Under the pieces are notes generated by a model that saw only the letters and a list, made by a program, of their open reading frames with translations, did no database searches and had not been told where the DNA came from. DNA of 64,000 bases from Xanthobacter autotrophicus (GTDB taxonomy: Bacteria > Pseudomonadota > Alphaproteobacteria > Rhizobiales > Xanthobacteraceae): the NCBI RefSeq assembly GCF_043194295.1, contig NZ_JBAFVK010000013.1, one strand, 5' to 3'. This document shows, piece after piece, positions 45,522-62,100 of this stretch. A program made the translations under genes and the position numbers. Numbering within the stretch: the first letter of the stretch is position 1; each line of letters starts with the position of its first letter.

Positions 45522-48500
45522 GATGCCGCTTCCGCTTCTGTCGAATGGCCGCCGGTGCGCCGGCGGGCGAGCCGTCTCGCGCGGTCCTGCTTCGCGCGCT
45601 CGACGCGCGCGACGATGTCGTCGGTCTCAAGCTCCGCCGCGCCGCCGCCGAGGAACAGGGCGAGGCGGCGGATGGAGGGGTTCTGGAACAGGTCCACCAG
45701 CGGGAAGGTGCGCTCCAACTGCTCCTGCAGCCGGCGGTGGATCTGCACCAGATGCACCGAATTGGCGCCGAGGTCGAAGAAGTTGCTGTCGAGCCCCAGC
45801 GCCGGCAGCTGCAATACGGCCGCCACCACTTCAGCGATGGTCTTCTCCACGTCGGTGGAGGGCGCCGCACCCGCATCCGCCACAGGCAGGACGGTGTCGG
45901 GCGACGGCAGGGCGTCGCGGTCCACCTTGCCGTTGGCGCTCAGCGGCAGGGCATCGAGCAGGATGATGCTCGACGGCAGCATGTAGTCGGGCAGCTTGCG
46001 GCGCAGGTGGGCGCGCAGTTCGTCCACCGGGTTCGGCTGCTGGGGCACCTCCTCCGGGGACCAGCTTTCCAGCTGGGCCTCGGTGATGCCACCGCCGGCG
46101 AAGCTGTGCAGCACCACATCCGCCTCTTCGAGCCCGAGCAGGGCGTGTGCCGGCCCCTCGGCGAGGAAACCCAGCGGGCATAGGCCGAGCTTGTGCTCCG
46201 GCGCGGCGGACGCCAGCAACTGGCCCATGTAGCCCGCCTCCAGCAGGCAGAAGTCGCGCCACAGCGGACCATACAAAGGCTCCACCGCCGCCCGCCGCCC
46301 CACCAGCACGATGGAAAAGGCCGAGGCCTCCACCAAAGGCCGGTTGGGGCCGGGATAAAGCTTTGTCATCTCCGCCCCCGGCCCCACCGCGACGAGGCGA
46401 TGGCGGCTCGGGTCGTAGTAATAGGCCCCGCCCGCAAGGCCGGCGACGCGGCCGGGCTTTGCCACCACATAGGCCTGCACCGGATAAAGGCTGCCGGCCG
46501 AGGGATAGCGGAACTTCGGCAGCGGCGCGCCCTCCATGGGCAGTTCCTGCAACGCGCCCAGAAGCGCGCCGAGGCGCTCCATGGTGATGCTCCCGCCCTC
46601 GAAATGGCGGAAGCTCTGGCGTGCCAGCCAGGCCGCGCGGCGCGCCGCATCGAAGCTGCCGCCGGGCAGCGCCACGGCTTCCGCATCGGGCGCGGGCGGG
46701 CGCAGGCCGCGGCGATCGAGCTTGAAGGCGACCCGCGCCATGGGATCGGCGAGCACGTTTTCCGTGCTCAGGTCCCCGCCCGGTTCCTCCTCGGCCGCGG
46801 GTTGCGGCTTGAGCACCACATAGGCCACCAGCCGGCGATGGCCGAGGGCGTCCATCGGCGCCGCCGCCACCGCGTGCTCCACGCCCGGATGCTGCGCCAG
46901 GATGGCCTCGATCTCGCCCAGCTCTATGCGGTGGCCGTTCACCTTGATCTGGGTGTCGCGCCGGCCGAGGAACTCGATGTTGCCATCGGGCAGGAAACGC
47001 CCGTAATCGCCGGTGCAATACAGCCGCTCGCCGGTGCGGGGATGGCGGATGAAGGCGGCGCGTGTCTTCGCCTCGTCCTTCCAGTAGCCGTCCGCGAGGC
47101 CGGTGCCGCCGATATAAAGCTCCCCGGGCACATAGTCCGGCGCGGGCTCCAACTGGGCGGTCAGGATATGGGCGGTCTGGTTGGCGAAGGGCTTGCCGTA
47201 GGGAATGGAGCGCCACGCCGGGTCCACCGCGCCGATGGGATAGACCACCGCATTGATGGAGGTTTCCGTCGCTCCGCCCTGACCGTGGAGCGCGATGGCG
47301 GGATCGAAGGCGCGGATGCGGTCGGGCAGGGACACCGGGATCCAGTCGCCGCTCATGACCACGCAGCGCAGGGACGCCGGCCACGCCTCGCGGCGCGGTT
47401 CCAGCGCTTCCACCAGCATCTGCATCAGCACCGGCACCGACTGCCAGACCGTGACGCCATGGCGGCGGGCAAGGTCCGCCCAGTGCTCGGGATCGCGCAG
47501 CCGGTCGGCGTCCGGCAGCACGATGGCGCCGCCGGCGGAGAGCGGGCAGAAGATGTCGAACACCGAGAGGTCGAAGCCCAGCGCCGAGAGGCCGAGCGTG
47601 CGGTCGCGCGGGGTGAAGCCGTAGCGGCGGGTGAAGTCGGCGATGGAATTGGCAATGGCCCGCTGGCGGATCATCACCCCCTTCGGCACCCCGGTGGAGC
47701 CGGAGGTGAAGAGCACATAAGCCAAGTCATCCAGGGAGAGCGGGCGGGGTTCGGCACCATCGCCCGCCCCCTCCAGCAGGTCCACGGCGATGCGCGCGAT
47801 GCCGTCCGGCCAGTCCAGCGCCCCATCCACTGCGGACTGGGTGAGGGCGGTGGTGACATCGCAATGGGCGAGCAGATAGGCCCGGCGCTCGCTGGGCAGG
47901 TCGGGATCCACAGGCAGATAGGCCGCGCCCGCCATGAGGATGCCGAGCACGGCGGCCACCTGCTCCCAGTCCTTGCGCATCACCACCGCGACGAGGCGGC
48001 CCGGCCCGTCGCCCCGCGCCCGCAACAGGCCGGCGATCTCCACCGCGCGCCGGTGCAGTTCGCCATAGGTCACGGCGCGGCGGCTGGTGAGGACGGCCAC
48101 GGCCTCGGGATGGGCGGCGGCGTGGGCGCGGAAGGCGTCTTCCAGCCGGCGCGGCGGGAAGTCTTCCTGCGTCCGGTTGACGGCGGCGCGGCGGGCGATC
48201 TGGGCGGCGGGGGCAAGGCTGCCGTGCCCTTCGCTCCACGCGCTGTCGCTGGTGGCGAGGCGTTCCACCAGATCGCCGTGGGCGGTGACGAAATCGTCCA
48301 GCAGGCCGGGCGGGAAGATGGCCTCCACCGCGTCCCAGTTCAGCACCAGCGCGCCGTTCCACTCCATCACCTGATGGTCGAGCCAGACCTGCGGGGTCTG
48401 CGACACGCTCTCCACCACCTCGCCGAAGCGCTGGGCCTTCTGGCCGGCGGGGTCGATGTCGAGGGCGCTGGTGAACACCACCGGCATCAGCGCCGACACG

Positions 48501-51500
48501 CCGCTGCGGCGGCGCTGGGCCAGCGCGCGCAGCACGTCGATGCCGCTGATGGTGCGGTGCTCCAGATCATCCCACAGCCGGGCCTGCAATGCCCGCGCCC
48601 GATCGAGGAAGGAGGCCGGCTGGCTGTGGTCCGCTTCCAGCAAGGTGAGGGTGGTGAAGTCGCCCATCAGGCCGGTCACGTCGGGGTGCAGCGGCAGGCG
48701 GTTGAAGGTGGTGAGGTTCAAGGTGAAGCGCGGGCTGGCGCTCCAATTGCCCAGCGCCTGCGCATAGGCGGCGATCAGCACCAGCGACGGCGTCAGCCCG
48801 GCCGCGGCGGCGCGGTCCTTCAGCGCCTGCCAAAGGGCGGGGGAGAGCCGGCGGGTGCGGCGCACGAAATGGGGCTTGTCCAGCGCGGCCGCCGCCGCCC
48901 GGTCCACCGGCAGGTCCGGCGCCGGCGGCAGGCTGTCCAGCCGGTCGAACCAGTAGCGCTGCGCGGCCTGGTAGAGGGCGCCCCGGTGCAGGCCGCGCTC
49001 GGCCAGCACATAATCGCGGAAGCCGATGGCGAGCGGGGGACGCGTGTCCCCATCCGCCTCGTAACTCCGGCGCCATTCGTCGAACAGCAGGAACAGGCTG
49101 GCGGCATCCGCGATCAGCGCGTCGACGCCCACATGCAGGCGCACCTTGCCGCCGTCCATGAGGGTGGCGCGGATCTGGAACAGGGGCCAGCGATCGGCCG
49201 GCAGGGTCTGCCCGCTCATGGCCGCGCGCACCGTTTCGAGATGGCGCTCCACCGCGTCGGCGGGGCGGCCGCGCAGGTCCTCGACGGCGATGGGATAATA
49301 AGGCACGTCCGCCAGCACCTGCTGGCGCTCCTCGCTGAGGATGACGGCGCGCAGCATGTCGTGGCGCTTCACCAGCCGGTTCCACGCCGCCTCGATCCGC
49401 GGCAGGTCCCAGCCCACCTGCTCCAGTTCCAGATAGATCTGGGTCGCCGCCTGCCCCAGTTCGAAGGTGGCGGTGCGCCCCATCCAATAGGCTTCCTGGA
49501 TGGGGGTGAGTGGGAACGGCTCGTGCCACGCCGCCGGGTCGGGCGTCAGCTGCGGCAGGCCGGCGACGGCATCCGCGCCAACAACCGCCGGCTCGGCCTC
49601 GATGCGCGCGGCGAGCCGCGCCACTGTGGGCGCCTCGAACAAAGCGCGCAGCGGCAGCGCCACGTCGAAGCGGGCGCGCAGCTGCGCCATCAGCAGGGTC
49701 GCGAGAAGCGAATGCCCGCCGATGCGGAAGAAATCATCGTGGATGCCCACGGCCTCGCGGTGCAGCACCTCGGCCCACAGGCTGGCGAGGCGCCGCTCGG
49801 TCTCGGTGCGCGGGGCGGCGGCTTGCGGCGCGGCGGGGGCGGCGGGCACGGGCAATGCGCGCGTGTCGAGCTTGCCGTTCGGGGTGAGCGGCAGCGCATC
49901 AAGGAACACGATATCCGCCGGCACCATGTAGTCCGGCAGGCGGCCGACCAGCGCCGCGCGCAGCCCCTCGGCATCAAGCATGGGAGGGATGGCGGCGCGG
50001 GGCGGGCGCGGGCCGGGGCGCGGGCCGCGATGGGCGTAGAGGTAGTAATTGGTCTTCGCGCTTTCCTCCAGCCGCCAGTCCTGCTCCACGCTCACGGTGA
50101 AGCCCTGCGCCTTGAGCAGCGCCACCACCGCGTCGAGCCGCCCGTCCATGTCGTGCAGCTCCAGCGCCACCTGCCGGATCTTCGGCCAGTCTTCGGCGCG
50201 GATACCGGCGAGAACCTCAGCCTCGCTCTTCTCCACGTTGATCTTCAGGAGGTCGATGATCTCCACCCCCTCCCGCGCCATGACATCGGAGAGGGTATCC
50301 AGCGCCACCTCAAGGGTGCGGCTGGCGAGGCGATCCTCCAGCAATTCCTCCAGCAGGGGCGGGGCGAAGCCCGCCCCGCCCTCGCCCTCATGCTTGCGCA
50401 CGAAGGAGCGCACCACGTCCGCATCCGCCGCCCGGTCGGCATGCAGGCCGGAGAGGAAGGAGAAGCCAGGATAGAAGGTGAAGGCGGCACGGCCCGGCGC
50501 GGCGGCGAGCCCCGTATTGTGGACGGTTGCAGCGACGCCATAGAGGCCCGCATTGGCCCGCGCCAGCGCGCAGACCGTGGGGTTGGGCTCGAAGGCATGC
50601 ACCCGCACATCCGGTGCGGCGAGATGGGCGGCGAGGGTGAAGAGGCCGATATTGGCCCCCACGTCGAACACCGTATCGCCGGCGCGCAGCTCCACCCCGT
50701 GGCGGAAATAGGCTTCCAGCTCAAACATTTCCTCATAGAGGAAGTCGGTCTCGTTGCGGTTGAGGTGAGCCACCGCAAGGCCGTTGGGCAGAATATGGCG
50801 CGGCGCGCCGTTCGCCGTGGGCGCGCGGGCGGGATCGGCCACCACATAGGCCGCCAGCCGCTGCACCGCGCCCGCCCCGTGCAGCACCACGGCGGCATCG
50901 CGCACGCCCGCCACCGCCTTCAGCGCGGCGGCGATCTCCCCCGGCTCGATGCGATAGCCGCGCAGCTTCACCTGCGCATCGGCCCGGCCGAGGAAGACGA
51001 GGCTGCCATCGGCCCGGCGGCGCACCAGATCGCCGGTGCGATAGACCGGCCCGTCGTCGAACGGCAGCGAAACGAACCGCCGGGCGGTCAGTTCCGGCTC
51101 GCCCAGATAGCCCCGCGCCACCCCGGCGCCGCCGATGTAAAGTTCGCCCGCCATGCCCTGCGGCACCGGGCGTCCGGCATCGTCCAGCACATAGGTGCGC
51201 ACGTTCGCCAGGGCCCGGCCCATGTGGGGCATAGGGCCGGCGATCAGGGTGGCGGTGGCATCGACGGTGCTTTCCGTCGGCCCGTAGAGGTTGAAGAAAC
51301 GCACGCCGGACGGCGCCGCAAGCTGCGCCCACAAGGCCCCGTCGATGGGCTCGCCGCCCACCAGCACCGCCTTGGGCCGCACGTGGCCGGGCGCCAGCAG
51401 GCCCTCGGCCAGCAGCATGGAGAGATGGGTGGGCGTCACGTCCAGCACGTCGATGGCATGGGCGCGCAGATAGGCGACCAGCGCCGCCGGGTCCTCCCGC

Positions 51501-53632
51501 GCCGCGTCCGGGATCACATCCAGCGTGTGGCCGGCGAGCAGCTGGATGATCTGCTTCACCGAAGTGTCGAACACCACCGGTCCGTTCACCGCCACCCGCA
51601 GCGGCCCGTCGCCGAGGCCGGCATGGACGCTGGCCCGCAAGGCGTGGAACAGGTTCACCACTGCGCCGTGGGGCACCACCACCCCGCGCGGGCGCCCCGT
51701 GGAGCCGGAGGTGTAGATTATATAGGCCGGGTCATCCGGCCCCACGGCGACTTCCGGCGCCGTGGCGGGCTCATCGGCGATGGCGGGAGCGCAAGGGACG
51801 ATCCCCTCACCCAGATCCCCATCCGCCGCGCGCGCCACGGCGATGCGGGCGCCGCTCTGGGCGAGGATCTCCACCTGCCGCGCCGCCGGCCACTGGGGGT
51901 CCAGCGGCACATAGGCCGCCCCCGCCTTCAGGATGCCGAGGAGGCCGATGATCAGCTCCACCGAGCGCTGAAGCCGCAGCGCCACCGCCTGCCCCGGCCC
52001 GGCGCCGAGCCTGATGAGGCGATGGGCCAGCCGGTTGGCTGCGGCGTCCAGCGCGCCATAGGTGAGGCTCTCCGCCCCGCAGGTGACGGCGAGGGCGTCC
52101 GGCTGGCACGCGGCCACGGCGGCGAAAAGCACATGGAGCCGCCGCTCGCCGCCGATCTCCAGCGCAGGCCCGATGCCGGCGGCCAGCGCCTCCCGCGCCT
52201 CCTCATCCGACATCAGGGCGAGGTCGGCCAGCGCCGCATCGGGCCGGGCGACGATGTCCGCCAGCAGCGCCTGGAACTGCCGCGCCATGGCCTCTACGGA
52301 CGCGCGGTCGAACAGGTCGGCTGAATACTCGAAGGTGCCCACCAGTTCGGCGCCCTCATCCTTGATGGAGAGGCCGAGATCGAACTTGCTGGTGCCGGGG
52401 TCCACGTCCAGATAGTCGACGGTGAGCCCCTCCGGCGCGATGCCCGCCGGCAGCTTCTGCACGTCGAACATCAGCGCCGTCAGCGGCACCGGCCCCAGAT
52501 CGCGCTCCCGGCGCAGATGCTCCACCAGCCGCTCGTGAGGATAAAGCTGGTGCGCCCGCGCTTGGGTCGTGACTTCGCGCACGCCGCCGAGGGCATCGCG
52601 GAACGAGGCCTGCCCGTCCAGCCTCAGGCGCAGCACCAGCGTGTTGATGAACAGCCCCACCGCGCTTTCCAGCTCAGGCAGGTCGCGGGTGGTGGAGGGC
52701 GCGGCGAGGAGCACGTCGTCGGTGCCGCCATGGCGCGACAGGAGCACGCCATAGGCGGCCGCCAGCGTCGCGAACAAAGTGGTCTCGCAGCTCTGGGCCA
52801 GCGCGCGCAGCGCCGCGCTCAGGTCCGCATCGCAGCGGAACACCACCCGCCCGCCGGCGGTGCCGCGCAGGGCCGGGCGCGGCCGGTCCAGCGGCAAGGC
52901 GGGGGGCGGCGGCGCATCGGCCAGCGTCCGCGTCCAGTAGTCGCGCTCAGTGTCCAGCGCGTCGCTCACGAAGCGCGCGCGCTCCCACACCGCATAATCG
53001 GCATAGTGCACCTGCGGCACGGGAGCCTGCGCCCGCTCGCCGCGCTGGCGGGCGCCATAGGTGGCGAAGATCTCGCGGAACAGGCCGGCGGCGGACCAGC
53101 CGTCGAGCACGATATGGTGGACCACGAACACCAGCACCTGCTCATCCGGCCCCGTCTCCAGCGCGCAGAGCCGCAGCAGCGGCGGCGCGGCGAGGGTGAA
53201 CGGGCGGCGGATGGCTTCGCGGATCGCCTCGTCCAGCGCCTCTTCGCCCTGCCCCGCAAGATCGCGCCGCTCCAGCGGCAGCGGCGCCGGCGGGGCGATC
53301 ACCTGCTCCGCCGAGCCCCCGGCCGGCACGATGCCGGTGCGCAAAATCTCGTGGCGGGCGATCAGGTCGTCGAGGGCCTCGCCGATGAAGTCGAGCCTCA
53401 GCGGGCCGCGCACGCGCAGCACCACCGCCTCGTTATAGGCCGGGCTCGAAGGGTCGATCTGGTGCTCGAACCACAGCCGCTCCTGCGCGAACGACAGGGG
53501 AAAGCCCCGCCCGTCGCGCGGCTGGGGCGTGATGCGCGGCGCGGCCGGGGCCTGCGCCCGCTGCCCGAGCCGGCGCGCCAGCAATTCGCGCTGCTGGGGG
53601 GACAATTGGGCGAGGCGCTCTTCGATGTTCAT
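45518..53632 (-). CDS. Two-module NRPS: C-A(FkbM-type MT)-T-Cy-A(Ox)-T
   Basis: A 2704-residue protein. Module 1: C domain (HHIVLDGWS about 170), A domain (IIYTSGSTGRPRGVV about 643) and a carrier (GGHSLL about 1305). Between A core 8 and core 10 lies a methyltransferase-like insert (DTVFDVGANIGLFTL about 988, HAFEPNP, LKINVEKSEAEVL) of FkbM type. By-eye specificity residues read D-T-K-D-L-G-L-V-D, close to a published Glu code. Module 2: heterocyclization domain with DALIADAAS in place of HHxxxDG (about 1505), a second A domain (LFTSGSTGVPKGV about 1979) carrying an FMN oxidase insert (RYPSAGSLYPVQAYV about 2379), and a carrier (LGANSV about 2622). Module 2 should cyclise Cys, Ser or Thr onto the previous residue and oxidise the azoline to an azole. 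It starts 3 bases after the upstream PKS stop. Confidence 0.94.
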
Positions 53633-53635
53633 GGG

Positions 53636-59131
<5,496 letters not shown>

Positions 59132-59141
59132 GGATTAAGCC

Positions 59142-62100
59142 TCAATATTTCAACGCATTAAGCTCGGCGAGGAGCGCGCTTTCGGCATCGTCCTGCGGCT
59201 CGGTGAGGGCCGCGGCGGAGGCCTCCTCGCGCCAGGCCAGCACCTCGTCGACGAGGTGGCGCACCAGAGCGTCGATGCTCGGATAATCGTAGGCCAGGGT
59301 GGCCTTGAGCAGGACGCCCAGATCCTTCTCCAGCGCCGCCTTGAGTTCCATGTTCATGAGGGAATCAAAGCCCATGTCCTCCAGCGGACGCGCCGGGTCG
59401 AACGCCTCGGGCGCTGGAAATTCGAGTGCAGTGGCAACGAGTTGCCGGACATGAGCGCGCAGCAGGCGGGCCCTCTCCTCCGTCCCCGCCGCCTCCAGCC
59501 GGGCGCGGAACGGCGGGGCGGCCGGCCCCCCATCCTGTGGCGGCATAGCGGCGGCGAACCCTGCCAAAAGTCCTGTTGAACCAAGGCCTTTCCTCAATCC
59601 GGCCTGCCAGCCGGTGGGCAGTACCGCCACATGTCCGGGGCGACGCGCCATGAGCTGCCCCAGCACCGCCGCTCCGGCGGCGGGCGAGATCCGGCCCATA
59701 CCGTCAGAACCCAACGTTTGAGCCATTCCCGCCCCCTCCCACGGTCCCCAGTCGATGGCCTGAGCGGGCAGGCCGAGGCTGGCGCGATGCTCGGCGAGAG
59801 CATCCAAGGCGGCGTTGGCGGCGGCGTAATTGGCTTGCCCCGGCAGCCCCAGCAGGCCGGACGCCGAGGCGTAAAGAACGAACATTTCCAGGGGTTCATC
59901 GAGGGTCGCCCGGTGCAGCAGCCAAGCCGCCCGCAGCTTGGGCGCGAGAACACGCAGGAAATGCGCTGGGCTCTGGTTCACCAGCAAGGCGTCGTCGAGC
60001 ACGCCAGCGGCATGGATAAGCCCACGCAGCGGCAGCATTTTTTCCCGCACCGCCGCGAGCAGATGGTCCACCTCCGCCGGCTCGCCCACGTCCGCCTGGA
60101 AGGCCTCCACCCGCGCCCCGGCCCGGCGCAACGCCTCCACGACCTCCCGCGCGGCGTCCCCCGGCATGCTTCGGCCCACCAAAGCAATACTGCGCGCGCC
60201 GTGGCGCACCAGCCAGGACGCCGCATGTAGGCCCAGCGCGCCGAGCCCGCCGGTGACGAGGAAAGTCGCGTCGCCGCGCACCATGTCGCCCGCCGGCGCC
60301 GCCGCTTGCCACAGCACGATCTTGCCCATGTGCCGCGCCCGGGCCATGTGCTGGAAGGCGGCGCCGGTATCGGCGATGGCGAACAGTTCGGAGCGCAGCG
60401 GCACCAGCGTGCCATCGGCGAGACGGGTGACCATCTCACCCATCATCTGCGCGATAAGACCTTGGTCCTGCTTGATATCCCACAGGTCGAACGGGTGGTA
60501 GGCGATGTTCCGGTCGAGCGCCGCCACATCGGCCGCGCTCCAGATGCCCATCTTGCCGATCTCGATGAAGCGGCCGCCATCGGCCAGCGCCGCGAAGCTC
60601 TCGGCGATGGCCTCGCCGGAGAGGCTGTTCAGCACCACGTCCACGCCCCGTCCGCCGGTGCGGCGGCGGATCTCCTCCGCGAAGCCGGCGGTGCGCGAGT
60701 TGAACAGGTGGGTCACGCCGTGGCGGCGCAGATGGCCCCATTTGGCGGGGCTGGCGGTGGCGAAGATTTCCGCCCCGGCCCGTTGCGCCACCTGGATCGC
60801 CGCCTGCCCGACGCCGCCCGCCGCCGCATGGATCAGCACCCGCTCGCCGCGCTTCAATCCTGCCAGACGGTCGAGGGCGTAATGGGCGGTGAGGAAGGCC
60901 AGCGGCAGGGTGGCTGCATCGCGGAACGACAGGCTCTCCGGCTTCGGCACCACGAACGCCGCCGGCACCCGCACCCGCCCGGCGAGGCTGCCCACGGTGA
61001 GGCCGGCCATCACCGGCGTGTTCACGGCAAGGCCAGCGACGCCGGGCCCCACGGCGGCGATGACGCCGGAACATTCCAGCCCATAGGGCATGGCGTCGAC
61101 ACTGTCCGGCAACAGGCCCATGCCGTGCAGCACGTCGCGGAAATTGAGGCCGCTCGCCACCACGTCGATGACCACTTCGCCGGGGCCGGGCGGGCGGCCG
61201 TCGAACTGTGGAAGTTCAATGGGATGCTCCGGCTCCGCCGGGCGATCCGCCACCAGCCGCGCCGCGAAGCACGCGCCCCGGCGCAGGGCCAGGTCCTCCC
61301 CCGACGGCGCGGCGATGAGGCAGGCGGCGAGATCGGAAAGATCCGTGTCCCCCGCCTCGGGGTCGAGATCGACGCGGGTCTGGCCGAGGTCGGGATATTC
61401 CGACGCCGCCACCCGCGACAGCCCCCATAATCCGGCCTCCGCCACGCCGGTGACCGGCTCTCCCGCCACGCGCTGGGTGCCGCGCGTCACCACGTCCAGG
61501 CGCAGCGTGGCGCGATGGGCCGAGCGGCCCGCCGCCTGGACAAGCTGCAGCAGGCCAAGATGGGAGGCCGGCACCTCCGCCGCGCCGGGATCGGCCGGCG
61601 TGGTCGCGAGGTAAACGATATGGCAGCGGCCGTCAGGCGCCCTTGCCCGCAGGTCGGAAATCCAGCCAGCGAGGGCATCCGCGCCGGCGTCCCATGGGGG
61701 TGGATGATCCGCCATCACCTGCCCACGCGCCGCCAGCGCATCCGCCAGTTGGCGAACCATCGCCGCATCGTCGCCCAGCAGCGCGAACAGGCGTGGTGCG
61801 GGCGGGGCGGACAGGTCCGCCCGCTGCCAGCGCAGGCGCAGCAGCTCCGGCTGGGTCGCGAGGCCTTCGTCCTCCACATCGGCGCCATGGGCGATCCGGG
61901 CGAAGGCCACGCCGTCGAGCTGCGCCACCATCTGCCCGACTCCGTCGCGCAGGATCAGATCCACATGGCAGGTCCGCGCGGCGGGATCATCCCGGAGGCG
62001 GAGCGTCGCGGTGACCGCTCCGCCGGCCGGGGCAAACACCGCCACCCGCCCGATGCCCCTCGGCATCCAGGTCACGCCCGGCCCTAGTTGCGGCAGGATC

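Noticed and set aside
46193..52324. Open frame of about 2043 codons on the + strand opposite the NRPS gene
   Set aside because: It is the antisense shadow of a very GC-rich gene. The reading is Arg/Gly/His/Ala-rich without family motifs, while the minus strand encodes intact NRPS domains across the same bases.
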